Shown here: one piece after another, positions 45,047 through 54,858 of the stretch
Numbering within the stretch: the stretch's first letter is position 1
How the letters are laid out: the number at the start of each line of letters is the position of its first letter
Assembly: GCA_030429545.1 (NCBI GenBank)
Contig: JAUIFF010000018.1
Span: 62,001 to 126,000 of the forward strand
Length of the DNA stretch: 64,000 bases
Direction of reading: 5' to 3'
Source: Polyangia bacterium
Lineage (GTDB): Bacteria > Myxococcota_A > Polyangia > Nannocystales > Nannocystaceae
Notes under the pieces: model-generated
What the model saw: the letters and a program-made list of their open reading frames with translations, nothing else
The model's database searches: none
Told to the model about the DNA's origin: nothing
Made by a program: the position numbers and the translations under genes

Positions 45047-46795
45047 CTACTGCGAGAGCAGGTCGAGCATCTGGGCGATGTGGTCGAGTTCTTGGTCGTC
45101 GGGCAGTAGAGCCTTGGCATCGGCCACGGCCTGTTGGGCTTCGCTTATTTTGAGGCTGACGTCGATCTGAGACTTGACGGCCTTCGCCGCCTCGGCATAG
45201 GCGAATATGGCAGCCCCCTTGAGCAACTGGGGCGAAGGCGTCGACAGCAGGTCGGTAAACGCGATCGTATGCTGGGCGCTTTTTGGTTCAAAGGTCTTGG
45301 CGTCTTTCCAGCGGACCGTCACGACCACCTCGGCAGTGCCGTCTTCGAGCAGCTCGGGTGCACACGTGGTGATGCGCTGGTGAAACACCATCGCGTCGTT
45401 GGGGGCGATGTGCTGGGGCTCGATCTCCGATGGGTCGGTACCAAACTCTTCGCCGCTGAACTTGACGATTTCAAACCCGGCCGGCAAGTCAAGTTGTACC
45501 TGCACATCACGGGCGGCCACAGCCATGGTGTTGACAAACTGCTCGCCAAAGATTTTCTCGGCCTCGGCCGCATCGGGGATATACACACTGGCGCCCTTGC
45601 CTAGATCGGTCACAGTGTCCATCAACTTGTCGTTGTAGCCTGGGCCGTCGCCAACACCGACTCCCACCATATAGATGCCGTCCTCATCGTTTGAGCCGGC
45701 ATGTTCCGCGATCAGCTCCTCGTCGGTGACACCGACGTTGGCCCCGCCATCACTGATCAACACCATCCGGTTGATCCGCTCCGGGTCAAAACTCAACTCC
45801 GACAGTTCGTAGCCCTTCACGAGGCCGCTGTGCAGGTCGGTCCCACCACCGGCATCGATCGCGTTGATGACATCGAGCACCATCGGGTCGTTCGGCCCTT
45901 CGACGACATAGCCACCGAGCTTGACGGTGTTGTCGGTATCCCAGGTGACGATCGAGACCTTGTCACCCTCGCGCAGCTTGCTAGCCATCACCTCACAGGA
46001 CTTGCGCAGCATGGCGATGGGCTGGCCCTGCATCGAACCCGACTGGTCGAGTGCGAGTGTGAGGTTGATGGGCGCACGCGTGTCGTCGGTGACGGTTTCG
46101 CTGCTGACACCAATTTGCAAAATATACTCGGGCTGGTCGCCACTGGACTCGGCTTCGACAAGTTCCACGTGCAGGCCGAGGTCACCCGGTTGTGCCGGTG
46201 GATAGGCGAAGTTGTAGTAGTTCATAAACTCCCAGGTGCGAACCGGGACGTCGTAGAAGAGATCTTTGTACACGAGGATGGTCTCCCGCACCTGGACCGG
46301 CGAGGACATCGAGTTCGAGTCGTCGGGCGAAAGAAAAAGTGTCACATCGTTCATGTCGTCACAGACAGGCTCTACATCCGTATCTGTGCCGGTATCGGGC
46401 TCGGGCTCCCCGGTCGATTCATCCGACTCGCCTTCCGAATCGCCGCCCGTATCGGTCCAACTGCCCTCGGTGCCGGGGTCGGTGGTTCCCGACGTCGAGC
46501 CCCAATCCGTCGGGTCGGAGTCTGAACCTGGCCCGCCCGTCGGGTCGCCCGTCGTACCGGTTGGTCCGGCAGTCCCGTCAGTCCCGCCGTCCGACTCCCA
46601 TCCAGAATTCCCCGTACTCCCGCCGGCATCATCAGTCTCACCGGCCGACGACAGTTGATCGACCACGGCTACGCTACAGCCAGCAAACACCGTGCTGCCG
46701 ATAATTGGCACGGCCAGCAACCCAGCGATTGCGACGAGGGTTGCCCAAGAAGATTGTGGGGATTGGTGCTGCGGAGTCTGGTTGTTGTCGTGCAT
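45047..46795 (-). CDS. vWA-domain lipoprotein (YfbK-like)
   Basis: This 582-aa protein has a membrane-targeting segment with lipobox (LLAVPIIGSTVFAGC). A Gly/Thr/Ser/Asp linker follows (residues about 48-145), then the YfbK-type N-terminal block (VRTWEFMNYYNFAYPPA). The vWA domain has MIDAS DQSGSMQG, GGGTDL and LISDGGANVG, and the conserved C-terminal domain ends in a helical LKISEAQQAVADAKALLPDD. It is probably anchored at the cell envelope for ligand binding; YfbK-like proteins have no defined biochemical role. It is transcribed alone and ends in a bidirectional terminator. Confidence 0.85.
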   Translation of the reverse strand: MHDNNQTPQHQSPQSSWATLVAIAGLLAVPIIGSTVFAGCSVAVVDQLSSAGETDDAGGSTGNSGWESDGGTDGTAGPTGTTGDPTGGPGSDSDPTDWGSTSGTTDPGTEGSWTDTGGDSEGESDESTGEPEPDTGTDTDVEPVCDDMNDVTLFLSPDDSNSMSSPVQVRETILVYKDLFYDVPVRTWEFMNYYNFAYPPAQPGDLGLHVELVEAESSGDQPEYILQIGVSSETVTDDTRAPINLTLALDQSGSMQGQPIAMLRKSCEVMASKLREGDKVSIVTWDTDNTVKLGGYVVEGPNDPMVLDVINAIDAGGGTDLHSGLVKGYELSELSFDPERINRMVLISDGGANVGVTDEELIAEHAGSNDEDGIYMVGVGVGDGPGYNDKLMDTVTDLGKGASVYIPDAAEAEKIFGEQFVNTMAVAARDVQVQLDLPAGFEIVKFSGEEFGTDPSEIEPQHIAPNDAMVFHQRITTCAPELLEDGTAEVVVTVRWKDAKTFEPKSAQHTIAFTDLLSTPSPQLLKGAAIFAYAEAAKAVKSQIDVSLKISEAQQAVADAKALLPDDQELDHIAQMLDLLSQ

Positions 46796-46946
46796 AAAGT
46801 TGTCCGTCGGGTGGCAACGAAAACCGAATGCAAATTTGGGCCCATCAACGATTACAAAGGGTTAACAACCGCGACACGACACCCATGACATCTGTGGGTG
46901 GCAAACATGTCAGGGTAGCTCGCCGGCGATTTGGTACGTTGCGGAC

Positions 46947-47123
46947 ATGGACGACGAAGTCGATGTCCAGTGCCCGTGGTGCTTTCAATGGCAAACCCTC
47001 GACATCGATCCGCAAACCGCGGGCGAGATGGTGCAGGACTGCGACGTATGTTGCCGTCCGTGGTCCGTGCGCGTGACACGGGATGACCACGGACACCCGC
47101 GGGTGTTCGTCGACCGAGCGTGA
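46947..47123 (+). CDS. CPXCG-motif cysteine-rich protein
   Basis: A 58-aa frame: MDDEVDVQCPWCFQWQ, then TAGEMVQDCDVCCRPWSVRV and an Arg/Asp/His tail. The two Cys pairs (CPWC, CxVCC) match the CPXCG family (PF14255-like), thought to bind a metal. The second Gly of CPXCG is replaced by Phe here. It begins 151 nt from the divergent vWA gene and ends 25 nt before the convergent thioredoxin gene. Function is unknown in any organism I know. Confidence 0.8.
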   Translation: MDDEVDVQCPWCFQWQTLDIDPQTAGEMVQDCDVCCRPWSVRVTRDDHGHPRVFVDRA

Positions 47124-47148
47124 CCTTCGTGAAGTCTTGATGTCCTGG

Positions 47149-47541
47149 CTAGCCGAACAGGCGGGCCAGCAACCCCTTTTTTTGTACCCGTGTCAGCAAC
47201 CACTCGGCTTTTTGTCCGAGGCGGGCCGCCGGAATCCGCCCGACAATCGCATCTTCGATGTGGCCGCGTTTGACAAACAGTAAGGTCGGCACCGAGCGAA
47301 TTTTGAAGGGTGCTGCCAGGTGGGGATGTTCGGCGACATTGAGTTTGTAAAACCGAATGTCGGACTCGTCGGCAAACTCGCGGGCAACGTGCTCAAAGTC
47401 GGGGGCCATCGCCATGCACGGTCCGCAGGTCGGCGACCAAAAGTCGATCACGGCACCGGGTGTCTCGTCGCTCATGATCGCCTCGACCTCCTCCTGGGAA
47501 GTGAGGTCGATGTATCCACTAGACTCAGCGGGTTCGGTCAT
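47149..47541 (-). CDS. Thioredoxin-like protein
   Basis: This 130-aa cytoplasmic thioredoxin has the active site WSPTCGPCM, preceded by GAVIDFW, then VAREFADESDIRFYKLNVAEHPHLAAPFKIRSVPTLLFVKRG with the cis-Pro (SVPT). Pro replaces Ala and Thr replaces Glu in the usual WAEWCGPC, which may tune redox potential. ATG 47541 is the start; a much longer open frame upstream to 48108 overlaps glgP and is a shadow. It lies 41 nt downstream of glgP on the same strand. Confidence 0.9.
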   Translation of the reverse strand: MTEPAESSGYIDLTSQEEVEAIMSDETPGAVIDFWSPTCGPCMAMAPDFEHVAREFADESDIRFYKLNVAEHPHLAAPFKIRSVPTLLFVKRGHIEDAIVGRIPAARLGQKAEWLLTRVQKKGLLARLFG

Positions 47542-47582
47542 CGGCCAAAAACTAGCATGCCGTCGGTTTTCCCGGCGAGTGC

Positions 47583-49301
47583 CTATTGGCCCGGTGACCA
47601 GTTGTAGGCCTGTGCACAGTACTCCGACAGCATGCGCTCGGCGTTGAAGTACGAGCCAGCCAGGGCGATCGAGCTTCGCATCATGCGGGCCCAGCCCTCG
47701 CCCACCCCGGCACCACCGTCGTGATACAGCGCAAACACTTTTTGCTCGAGCAACTCGAGCAGGCGGTAGGCCTCGGCCCGGTCGGCCTCGTGCTCGGGCC
47801 CCGCAGCCGGTTCGATCCCCCAGCCAGTCACGCCTTCGATCCAACCCTCGCACCACCAACCATCGACCACACTCAGGTTGGGCACGCCGTTGTGTGAGGC
47901 TTTCATGCCACTGGTCCCAGATGCCTCCTGGGGCGCCCGCGGGGTATTGAGCCAAACATCCACGCCCGCTGTCATGAGTGCCCCAAGGGCCATGTTGTAA
48001 CCTGGTACATACAACAATTTGACCGCGTCCTTGAGCTCGGCGCGAATGCGGTGAACCTCCGCGATCAAGTGTTTGCCCTGTTCGTCGCGCGGGTGGGCCT
48101 TGCCGCAAAAAATGATCTGAAACCGGCCATAGCGCTCGGCCAATGCCCGCAGCCGCGGGATGTCCCGCAGGACGAGTGTGGGCCGTTTGTAGGCGGTTGC
48201 CCGGCGAGCGTAGCCAATCGTAAACAGGTCGGGCTCGGCGAGGTCGCCAACAACCCGGCGGTTGACGGCATCGACCAACTCGAGCTTCGCGGCGCGATGG
48301 GCCGTGACAATCTCACCCAGGGGGATTTTCTCGGCCCACCGCAACAACGCGTTGTTGGTGCGCCACCCGGGCAGCCACCGGTCAAACAACTCAGCCATCG
48401 CCGGCGAGGTCCAACTCGGGCTGTGCACCCCGTTGGTAATCCCGTGAATCGTGACCCCCGGAAACATCTGGCGCGAAACTTCGGCATGTTTTTGCGCGAC
48501 GCCGTTGACAAACCCACTGACATCGATGCCCAGCAGGCTCATGTTGAGTTCGTCTTGGCTCCCGCCGCGGATGTCCTCGTAGTGCGCATACACCTTTTTG
48601 CCGAGCATCTGCACGGCGAGGTCGCGGTCGAACCGGTCGTGGCCGGCTGGCACCGGGGTGTGGGTTGTAAATACAAGTTGACCTCGGGCATCGGTGAGCG
48701 CCTCCTCGCGGCTGCGCCCGGCGGCACGGCGGCGGGCAAACAGGTCGAGCCCCAAAAGTGCCGCGTGGCCCTCGTTCATGTGGAGCTTTTCGACCTGCTG
48801 GTAGCCTAGGGCCTGCAACATCCGCCGCCCACCGACGCCGAGCACAATCTCCTGGGCGAGGCGGTAGCGACGATCCCCGCCGTACAACGAGCCCGCCAGG
48901 GTGCGGTCAAAGGCGTCGTTGACCTCGACATCGGTGTCTAAAAAGATCACCGGAACCCGGGCCCCGGTCTCGCCGGTAATCGTGTACTGCCAAGCCTGTA
49001 GGGCAACGGTTCGCCCCTCGATCGTCACCTCGCACGGCCCGTGGACAAGTCGTTCAAAGTGTTCCTCGGGCAACCACTCAACACTCGACTCCGACTGGGC
49101 TCCGTCTTCGGACAGGCTTTGGGCGAAGTACCCGCGGCGGTGCAACAGGGTCACGCCGACCATCGGCACCCCCATGTCGGCTGCAGCCCGCAGGGTGTCG
49201 CCCGCGAGTACCCCGAGGCCACCGCTATAGGTCGGAATCTCGCTGGCGAGTCCAACTTCCATCGAAAAGTAGGCAACACGGACTGAGGAAGGAGCTTGCA
49301 T
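47583..49301 (-). CDS. glgP: Alpha-glucan phosphorylase (short GlgP form)
   Basis: This enzyme releases glucose 1-phosphate from alpha-1,4-glucans in the cytoplasm. The 572-aa protein is the short GT35 form found in many bacteria and archaea: YFSMEVGLASEIPTYSGGLGVLAGD, LHMNEGHAALL, FTTHTPVPAGHDRF, GITNGVHSPSW, and EASGTSGMKASHNG with the PLP-binding Lys. The C-terminus is intact (SIALAGSYFNAERMLSEY). The ATG at 49301 is unambiguous. With the exported glucoamylase and amylase next door it forms an alpha-glucan utilisation cluster; exported GH15/GH13 would make sugars for uptake, while this enzyme acts on imported or stored glucan. Confidence 0.93.
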   Translation of the reverse strand: MQAPSSVRVAYFSMEVGLASEIPTYSGGLGVLAGDTLRAAADMGVPMVGVTLLHRRGYFAQSLSEDGAQSESSVEWLPEEHFERLVHGPCEVTIEGRTVALQAWQYTITGETGARVPVIFLDTDVEVNDAFDRTLAGSLYGGDRRYRLAQEIVLGVGGRRMLQALGYQQVEKLHMNEGHAALLGLDLFARRRAAGRSREEALTDARGQLVFTTHTPVPAGHDRFDRDLAVQMLGKKVYAHYEDIRGGSQDELNMSLLGIDVSGFVNGVAQKHAEVSRQMFPGVTIHGITNGVHSPSWTSPAMAELFDRWLPGWRTNNALLRWAEKIPLGEIVTAHRAAKLELVDAVNRRVVGDLAEPDLFTIGYARRATAYKRPTLVLRDIPRLRALAERYGRFQIIFCGKAHPRDEQGKHLIAEVHRIRAELKDAVKLLYVPGYNMALGALMTAGVDVWLNTPRAPQEASGTSGMKASHNGVPNLSVVDGWWCEGWIEGVTGWGIEPAAGPEHEADRAEAYRLLELLEQKVFALYHDGGAGVGEGWARMMRSSIALAGSYFNAERMLSEYCAQAYNWSPGQ

Positions 49302-49564
49302 GGGTCTGCGGCATCATCGATTCGCGGGCCGACGGGGTCAAGCCGCAGATGTCCCTCAAGTTGCCGGGTTACGGGGATTTGGCACACGTCACACCGGCCC
49401 GAGGACCGTCTTTGTGTGGATATTCACCCTAGGTCGGGGTGTGTATGGATCAGGTTGCCCGCCGCCGGCACTTTTTGCTGACATCACCGTGGCAATATGT
49501 ATCAGCAACAGGCTCTCTCTGGGGAGATCATGTTGATACATCTACTTTGCGGTATCCGCCACGG

Positions 49565-52219
49565 CTAGCCACGAGTTCCGCGCCGGCGAAGGCAAACGAC
49601 AAGTACGCTCGCCGCCCAAAACACGCCCACAGGTCCCTCGCCTGTCCGGCAGCCACATCCGCTGTTGTCATCGGCACCACCGGTGTCAGTCGCCGTCCCC
49701 TGGGAGCCAGTTGTGATGCCCCCGGTCGTCCATGGCGTCTCTCCGGTGTCGGGCCCAGCCGTTGAATCGGTCGGCTCCCCCGTTGAACTCTCGCCGGTGG
49801 TTGACCCGTCACTGGTCGAGGTCTCGGAATCACTGCCTTCGGTATCGGTGTCGGTCTCGCCACCGGTGGTCGTGTCGGTGTCGAGCTCAGACTCGTCAAA
49901 ATAGCCTCCGCAGGCGGGGTCGGCCTGGGGGTCGGCCCGGTGGGCGAGCGCGAGGATATAGGCACCGGCCCCAAACCCGAGCATGGGCGTATTAAACTTG
50001 TATGTGCCATCATTTTCGTCGAAGGTCTCGGCGACCATCAAGAAGTTTTGCTCGGCCTGGGCCCGCACCCACTCGATCAACTCATCCGAACGGGCAGCAT
50101 CGCCGTGCAGGCGCGTGGCAATGGCACCACGCAGGTCGGTAATCACCCACTCTGCACTATCGTAGTCACTACCCCACGGACTGAGGTCGGTCTGGTTTTG
50201 GTGATCCCATCTGTCGTCGTTGCGTGACCAGCCGGGCCCGGCCGGGACCGCGAGGTTGGCATCGAGCCCGGCCAGTGTCGCCTCGGCGATCAGGCCCTCC
50301 GGGTCAAACAAACCCATTGCAAATGCATCGAGTACAGCCGCATCCCAATAACCCCCGCCGGCCTGGTGCTCTTCGAGGTTGGCTGACAGCGCGTGGTTGT
50401 TGTCGGTCAGCTGCTCGACCATCGCGGCCCGCAGTTGCTGCGCGGCATCGGCATAGGCCAACGCCCGGGTGTTGTCCCCCACGCGCTCAGCAAGTGCGGC
50501 CGCGTCACAAAGCCCGCGCACCGCGGTGAGATCGGTGTAAGTAAAATGCCGCTCGCGGCCCTCCCAGTGGGTTTCCCAGATCGACGAGTCGGCGCGAATC
50601 AGCCCGGTCTCGGGCTCGACCAGTCCAACCAATGCATCTGCAATCTTTGCCGTGACATCTGGCCAATAGGCGTCGACCAATGACGTGTCTCCGGTGATTT
50701 CTTCGTAGCTGCGAAGCGCCCATAAAAACAGGCCAAAGCCGTCAAACTCGAGGTTTGGGCCAAAGTCGTTAAAGTCGGTTTCTTCGACCCCAAACCCGTA
50801 GTAGCGCACCAAACTGATCTGGTAGGGAATGAGCCCGTAGCCCATGAGCTCGTCCCAGTCGACAAACCGTCCGGCCTCGGCCTTGAGGTAGAACTCGAGG
50901 GCATCGCGCGCCTGTTGGTGCATGCCGACCACCGCCATCCCAACCGTTGCATAGGCACCATCTCGGATCCACGCGTAGGTCCAGTTGCCCGGCGGCAAGC
51001 TGGCGAGCACGGCTCCAAAACCGTGGTGTTCGGCATATCCGGGGAGTTCGAGCGGCTGGTCGTTGGGCCCCAAAAACCGTGTGCGCCGGGTGTCGCCGTC
51101 GTTGCTGAGCTTGTCACGCAGGTAAAATCCCTGCTCGCGGACCTGTCCCATCCGCAACATCGCGGCCGAATGGCGCACAAGTTGCTCCTCGGCAGCCGAT
51201 AGACCCTCCGGTGGCGTGAGTGTTGCTTGGAAGGTCGCCCACTGCGCCCGGGCATCGGCGACGATCGCCTGGGCCGTTTTGCCACCGGCGTAGTCGTCGA
51301 GCCAGCCCTGCACCTCACTTGCGGCAAATGGGTCGCCGTGGTGGGCAAACACATAGCCAACCCACTTGCTCTCGCCCGGCCCCATAGTGCCCAAATCGTA
51401 CTGGAGCGCACTCACAGACCCATCTGCGGCCCCCGGCGGTGGCGTGTTGTCGGGCAAGTCTACGGCCCCACCGTTGGCGACGATCTGATAGACGTTTTCA
51501 CCGGGGGAAAAACCTGTATGTGCAACTGGACTAAGTGGGCGGGTGACAATCACCCCGGCAAACCCTCGCTCGGCAATATCACCGCCGTCGACAACGATGG
51601 TCTCGCCGTTGTCACCGATGTCGTTGGGAACATCCCACGGCGACTGCGGACGCCCGTAGCCTAGGTGGTAGTTGTGCAGGCTAAATGCCTGCACGCCCGG
51701 CAGCGGTTGATCACTTGTATTGACAACTTCGAGGGCCATCACAAGCGCCGCATGGGGTAACTGCTCGCTTTGTGGCGAAAAAATGTATTGGCGTACCTCG
51801 AGCGCACCGACGTGCTGGACCATGCGGACGATCCCCGTGCCGCCAAAGCTCTCATCGGTCAGCCCGAGGTAACCCGAGGCGTCGTAGTCGACCGGGCGAT
51901 CGGGCAGCCAAAACTGCTCACCCGCGAGGCGCAAACCAAAGTACGTGTCGTAAACGAGGTCGCGGGTGTACACCGCGGCAAACTGGCCACCGTCCCAGAC
52001 CTCTTCGCCCTCCGCATCGAGCAGCGGTTCTTCGGCGGCAAACAGGTGCTCGCGAAAGTGATTGACCCGGCCAGCCTGCAAATCGACGATCGCCGCGGTG
52101 TGGCCGTTGGCGACCGGAAGTTCAAACCGGGTACGCTGGATCTCGGCGGCGCTGACCTCTGGGACAGCGAGCAACAAACCGGCGAGCGCAAATACAACCT
52201 GTCGCGAGCGAATGGCCAT
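49565..52219 (-). CDS. Exported GH15 glucoamylase with MYXO-CTERM tail
   Basis: This 884-aa protein has a signal peptide (VVFALAGLLLAVPEVSAAE), an N-terminal beta-sandwich of glucodextranase/glucoamylase type, and an (alpha/alpha)6 GH15 core (WTYAWIRDGAYATVGM; FDGFGLFLWALRSY; RADSSIWETHWEGRERHFTYTDLTAVRGL; WSRNDDRWDHQNQTDLSPWGSDYDSAEW). A Thr/Ser/Gly/Asp linker (residues about 785-845) ends in a MYXO-CTERM tripartite signal: GCGCR motif, a hydrophobic helix (VFWAASVLVVCL) and RRR. This predicts outer-membrane or type-II-secretion-coupled sorting. It would release glucose from starch ends. It is divergent from the GH13 gene over a 172-bp spacer. Confidence 0.9.
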   Translation of the reverse strand: MAIRSRQVVFALAGLLLAVPEVSAAEIQRTRFELPVANGHTAAIVDLQAGRVNHFREHLFAAEEPLLDAEGEEVWDGGQFAAVYTRDLVYDTYFGLRLAGEQFWLPDRPVDYDASGYLGLTDESFGGTGIVRMVQHVGALEVRQYIFSPQSEQLPHAALVMALEVVNTSDQPLPGVQAFSLHNYHLGYGRPQSPWDVPNDIGDNGETIVVDGGDIAERGFAGVIVTRPLSPVAHTGFSPGENVYQIVANGGAVDLPDNTPPPGAADGSVSALQYDLGTMGPGESKWVGYVFAHHGDPFAASEVQGWLDDYAGGKTAQAIVADARAQWATFQATLTPPEGLSAAEEQLVRHSAAMLRMGQVREQGFYLRDKLSNDGDTRRTRFLGPNDQPLELPGYAEHHGFGAVLASLPPGNWTYAWIRDGAYATVGMAVVGMHQQARDALEFYLKAEAGRFVDWDELMGYGLIPYQISLVRYYGFGVEETDFNDFGPNLEFDGFGLFLWALRSYEEITGDTSLVDAYWPDVTAKIADALVGLVEPETGLIRADSSIWETHWEGRERHFTYTDLTAVRGLCDAAALAERVGDNTRALAYADAAQQLRAAMVEQLTDNNHALSANLEEHQAGGGYWDAAVLDAFAMGLFDPEGLIAEATLAGLDANLAVPAGPGWSRNDDRWDHQNQTDLSPWGSDYDSAEWVITDLRGAIATRLHGDAARSDELIEWVRAQAEQNFLMVAETFDENDGTYKFNTPMLGFGAGAYILALAHRADPQADPACGGYFDESELDTDTTTGGETDTDTEGSDSETSTSDGSTTGESSTGEPTDSTAGPDTGETPWTTGGITTGSQGTATDTGGADDNSGCGCRTGEGPVGVFWAASVLVVCLRRRGTRG

Positions 52220-52391
52220 GGGACCATGCTAATAGCGCATTCGCAGCAAGAACGCAGCACCTGCCCCAACGCCCGAGAAGCATTGTAGAAGCATTGTAAA
52301 TGCATGCAATTAGCCACCCGGCAGCCGTGCAGATGTCTGCACCCCGGCTGAGCCCATGACATTTGCAGGGCGCTCGGCTACCGTGACCGCG

Positions 52392-54830
52392 ATGCCGATG
52401 TACGCACACAGGTTGTGGCAGCTGGGTCTGGTTTTGGCTACGGGCGGGTCGCTTGGGGCCTGCGCGTCGGGAGAGTCATCGACGACTGAGACCACCGCAG
52501 CAACGACCTCGACAACCGGGCAGGAAACCGAGGGCCCCAAACCGGTCACAACCACGGAGACCTCGGGTGCGACCGACGACAGCGAGTCGAGCCAAACCGG
52601 CACCAGCGAAACCTCGAACACCACGGACGAGCCGACCTCCGAGTCGGACTCCGACAGTGATACCGGCGGCCCCGATCCACTGTGCCCGGTGACCTTTAAA
52701 TTTCGCCCAAACGGCCCCCAGACCAATCCTCGCGTCGCCGGTGTATGGCAGGGCTTTGACCTGGCGACTGCCCTCGCCCTCGACGAAGGTCCCGATGCCG
52801 ACGGATTTTACACCGGGACTACAGAGCTGGCGCCGGGGCTACATGCATATAAAATTGTTGTCGACCAGGGTGGCGAGCCGCAGTGGCTGTTTGACCCCGA
52901 GCAGGCCCGGCGGACCTATGTCGACCAAACCGAAAACTCGGCCGTGTTGGTCCGGGATTGCCAAAAGCCGGCTGCCGAAGTTGTCGCGTCGACCCCGAGC
53001 CGCCCGGCCCCGGGCCAGGGAATGCTATCCGCAACCCTGCGCTACCACGACGGGCTCGCTGGCGAGGGCCCGGATATCGATGCTTATACACTCGAACTCG
53101 ACCAAGAAGGTGTGGTCACGCCAATCGCCGAGTCCGAATACACTATCGACCCAGACTCGGGTGACATCACCCTCAACCTCGCCGGCCTCGACGACGGGAA
53201 GTACACCGTGCGCGTGCGCGTGGGCAGTGCCGATGGCCAAATCTCCGAACCTGTGCGGGTTGTGTTTTGGATCGAGGCCGAAGCGTTTTCGTGGCGCGAC
53301 GCCCTGGTCTACATGGTTTTGACCGATCGGTTTCGCGATGGCGACCCGGGCAACAACCCCGGCGACACGCCCATGTCTGACCCACGTGGAGATTTTCAGG
53401 GCGGCGACCTCGAGGGCGTGCGCCAGGCGATTGCCGACGGAACCCTCGACAAACTCGGTGTACGTGCAATTTGGCTGACCCCGTTTCAACAAAACCCCGA
53501 CGGGGCCTACATCGCCAGCGACGGCCAACACTACGTCACCGGCTACCACGGCTATTGGCCCACGCAGGCGCGTGAGGTCGACACCCGGCTCGGTGGCTCC
53601 GAGGCCCTGCATGACCTCGTGGCCGAGGCCCACGCCCACGGCATTCGGATCTTGCAGGACTTTGTGATCAACCATGTCCACGAGGACCACGAGTACATGC
53701 AGATGCACCCAGATTGGTTTCGCACCGGGTGCGTGTGTGGCACCCAGGACTGCGGTTGGACCAGTCACGCGCTCGAGTGTATGTTTGCCAGCTACCTGCC
53801 GGATATCAACCACACGGTCCCCGAGGCGACCGCGGCGTTTGTCGACGATGCAATCTGGTGGCTCGACACCTACAACCTCGATGGACTGCGTGTCGATGCG
53901 GTCAAGCATGTCGAGGAGGTCGCCACCCGCAACCTTTCGGCGGCCGTGGCCGAGACCTTTGAAGTTGCAGGTACACAATATTTTTTGATGGGCGAAACGG
54001 CCATGGGCTGGAGCGACTGCGCCGACCCCTGCAACGACGAGAACTACGGCACCATTTCACGGTATATCGGACCGCACGGGCTCGACGGCCAGTTCGACTT
54101 TGTGCTCTACCACGCAACTGCCTACAACACGTTTGCCTATGGCGATAAGGGCATGCTGCACGCGGCCTACTGGTTGGAGCACGGGCTACAAAAATGGCCT
54201 GAGGATGCCATTATGACGCCCTATGTGGGCAGCCACGACACTCCGCGGTTTGCCACGCTCGCCGACTATCGCGGGCAAGACCCGGGCCACGACCGCGGAG
54301 TTGCCCACAATCAGTGGACCAACACGGCCGAGGCCCCCGGCGACGACGAGCCCTACTGGCGTACACGTGTGGCCTTTGCCTGGCTTTTGGGACTGCCTGG
54401 GGCACCGCTTTTGTACTACGGCGACGAGTACGGGCAATGGGGTGGTGCCGATCCCAACAACCGCCTGATGTGGCGGCCAGATGGCGAGTTGTCGAGCGAT
54501 GAGCAACAGACCCTGGCGTTTATCCGCCTCCTCGGCAAGGCTCGCCAACAACTGCCGCCGCTGCGTCGCGGGAGCTATGTGCCGTTAGCGGCAACCGAGG
54601 ATGCACTCGTCTACGGCCGAATGATCGAGCCCGGCGATGCCGTGATTGTTGGCATCAACCGCGCCCCACAGCCCGCCCAACTCGAAGTCGAAGTGACCGG
54701 CGCGCTCGGGCTCGATGCGTTTAGCGAACTCACCGACGCTCTGTTAGGCCCACCCGTTACGGTGACTGCCGGGGGGACCATCGACCTGAGTATTCCGCCC
54801 CGCAGCGCCGTGGTGTTGCACCTCGAATGA
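52392..54830 (+). CDS. Alpha-amylase family (GH13) lipoprotein
   Basis: This 812-aa protein has a lipobox (LVLATGGSLGAC), a Ser/Thr/Glu/Asp linker to residue about 98, and a CBM48-like E-set region (VAGVWQGFDL; LAPGLHAYKIVVD). The GH13 barrel has LVYMVLTDRFRDGDPGNN, VRAIWLTPFQQNP, ILQDFVINH, the nucleophile in DGLRVDAVKH, acid/base Glu in FLMGETAMG, the third acid in GSHDTPRF, and a C-terminal beta domain. The catalytic triad is intact. It would be anchored at the envelope and degrade starch-like glucans, working with the divergent GH15. ATG 52392 is chosen over TTG/ATG further up; ATG 52398 is possible. Confidence 0.9.
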   Translation: MPMYAHRLWQLGLVLATGGSLGACASGESSTTETTAATTSTTGQETEGPKPVTTTETSGATDDSESSQTGTSETSNTTDEPTSESDSDSDTGGPDPLCPVTFKFRPNGPQTNPRVAGVWQGFDLATALALDEGPDADGFYTGTTELAPGLHAYKIVVDQGGEPQWLFDPEQARRTYVDQTENSAVLVRDCQKPAAEVVASTPSRPAPGQGMLSATLRYHDGLAGEGPDIDAYTLELDQEGVVTPIAESEYTIDPDSGDITLNLAGLDDGKYTVRVRVGSADGQISEPVRVVFWIEAEAFSWRDALVYMVLTDRFRDGDPGNNPGDTPMSDPRGDFQGGDLEGVRQAIADGTLDKLGVRAIWLTPFQQNPDGAYIASDGQHYVTGYHGYWPTQAREVDTRLGGSEALHDLVAEAHAHGIRILQDFVINHVHEDHEYMQMHPDWFRTGCVCGTQDCGWTSHALECMFASYLPDINHTVPEATAAFVDDAIWWLDTYNLDGLRVDAVKHVEEVATRNLSAAVAETFEVAGTQYFLMGETAMGWSDCADPCNDENYGTISRYIGPHGLDGQFDFVLYHATAYNTFAYGDKGMLHAAYWLEHGLQKWPEDAIMTPYVGSHDTPRFATLADYRGQDPGHDRGVAHNQWTNTAEAPGDDEPYWRTRVAFAWLLGLPGAPLLYYGDEYGQWGGADPNNRLMWRPDGELSSDEQQTLAFIRLLGKARQQLPPLRRGSYVPLAATEDALVYGRMIEPGDAVIVGINRAPQPAQLEVEVTGALGLDAFSELTDALLGPPVTVTAGGTIDLSIPPRSAVVLHLE

Positions 54831-54858
54831 GGCACCGACAAACATGTTCATACGTGTT

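Noticed and set aside
47149-48108. 319-codon frame extending the thioredoxin gene upstream
   Set aside because: The extra 190 codons overlap glgP out of frame and have no domain; the family start MTEPAE at 47541 is clear.
49497-49541. Inverted repeat ATGTATCA ... TGATACAT in the glgP-GH15 spacer
   Set aside because: Only 8 bp per arm with a 29-nt loop and no T-run; noted only as part of the wider TGATACA excess.
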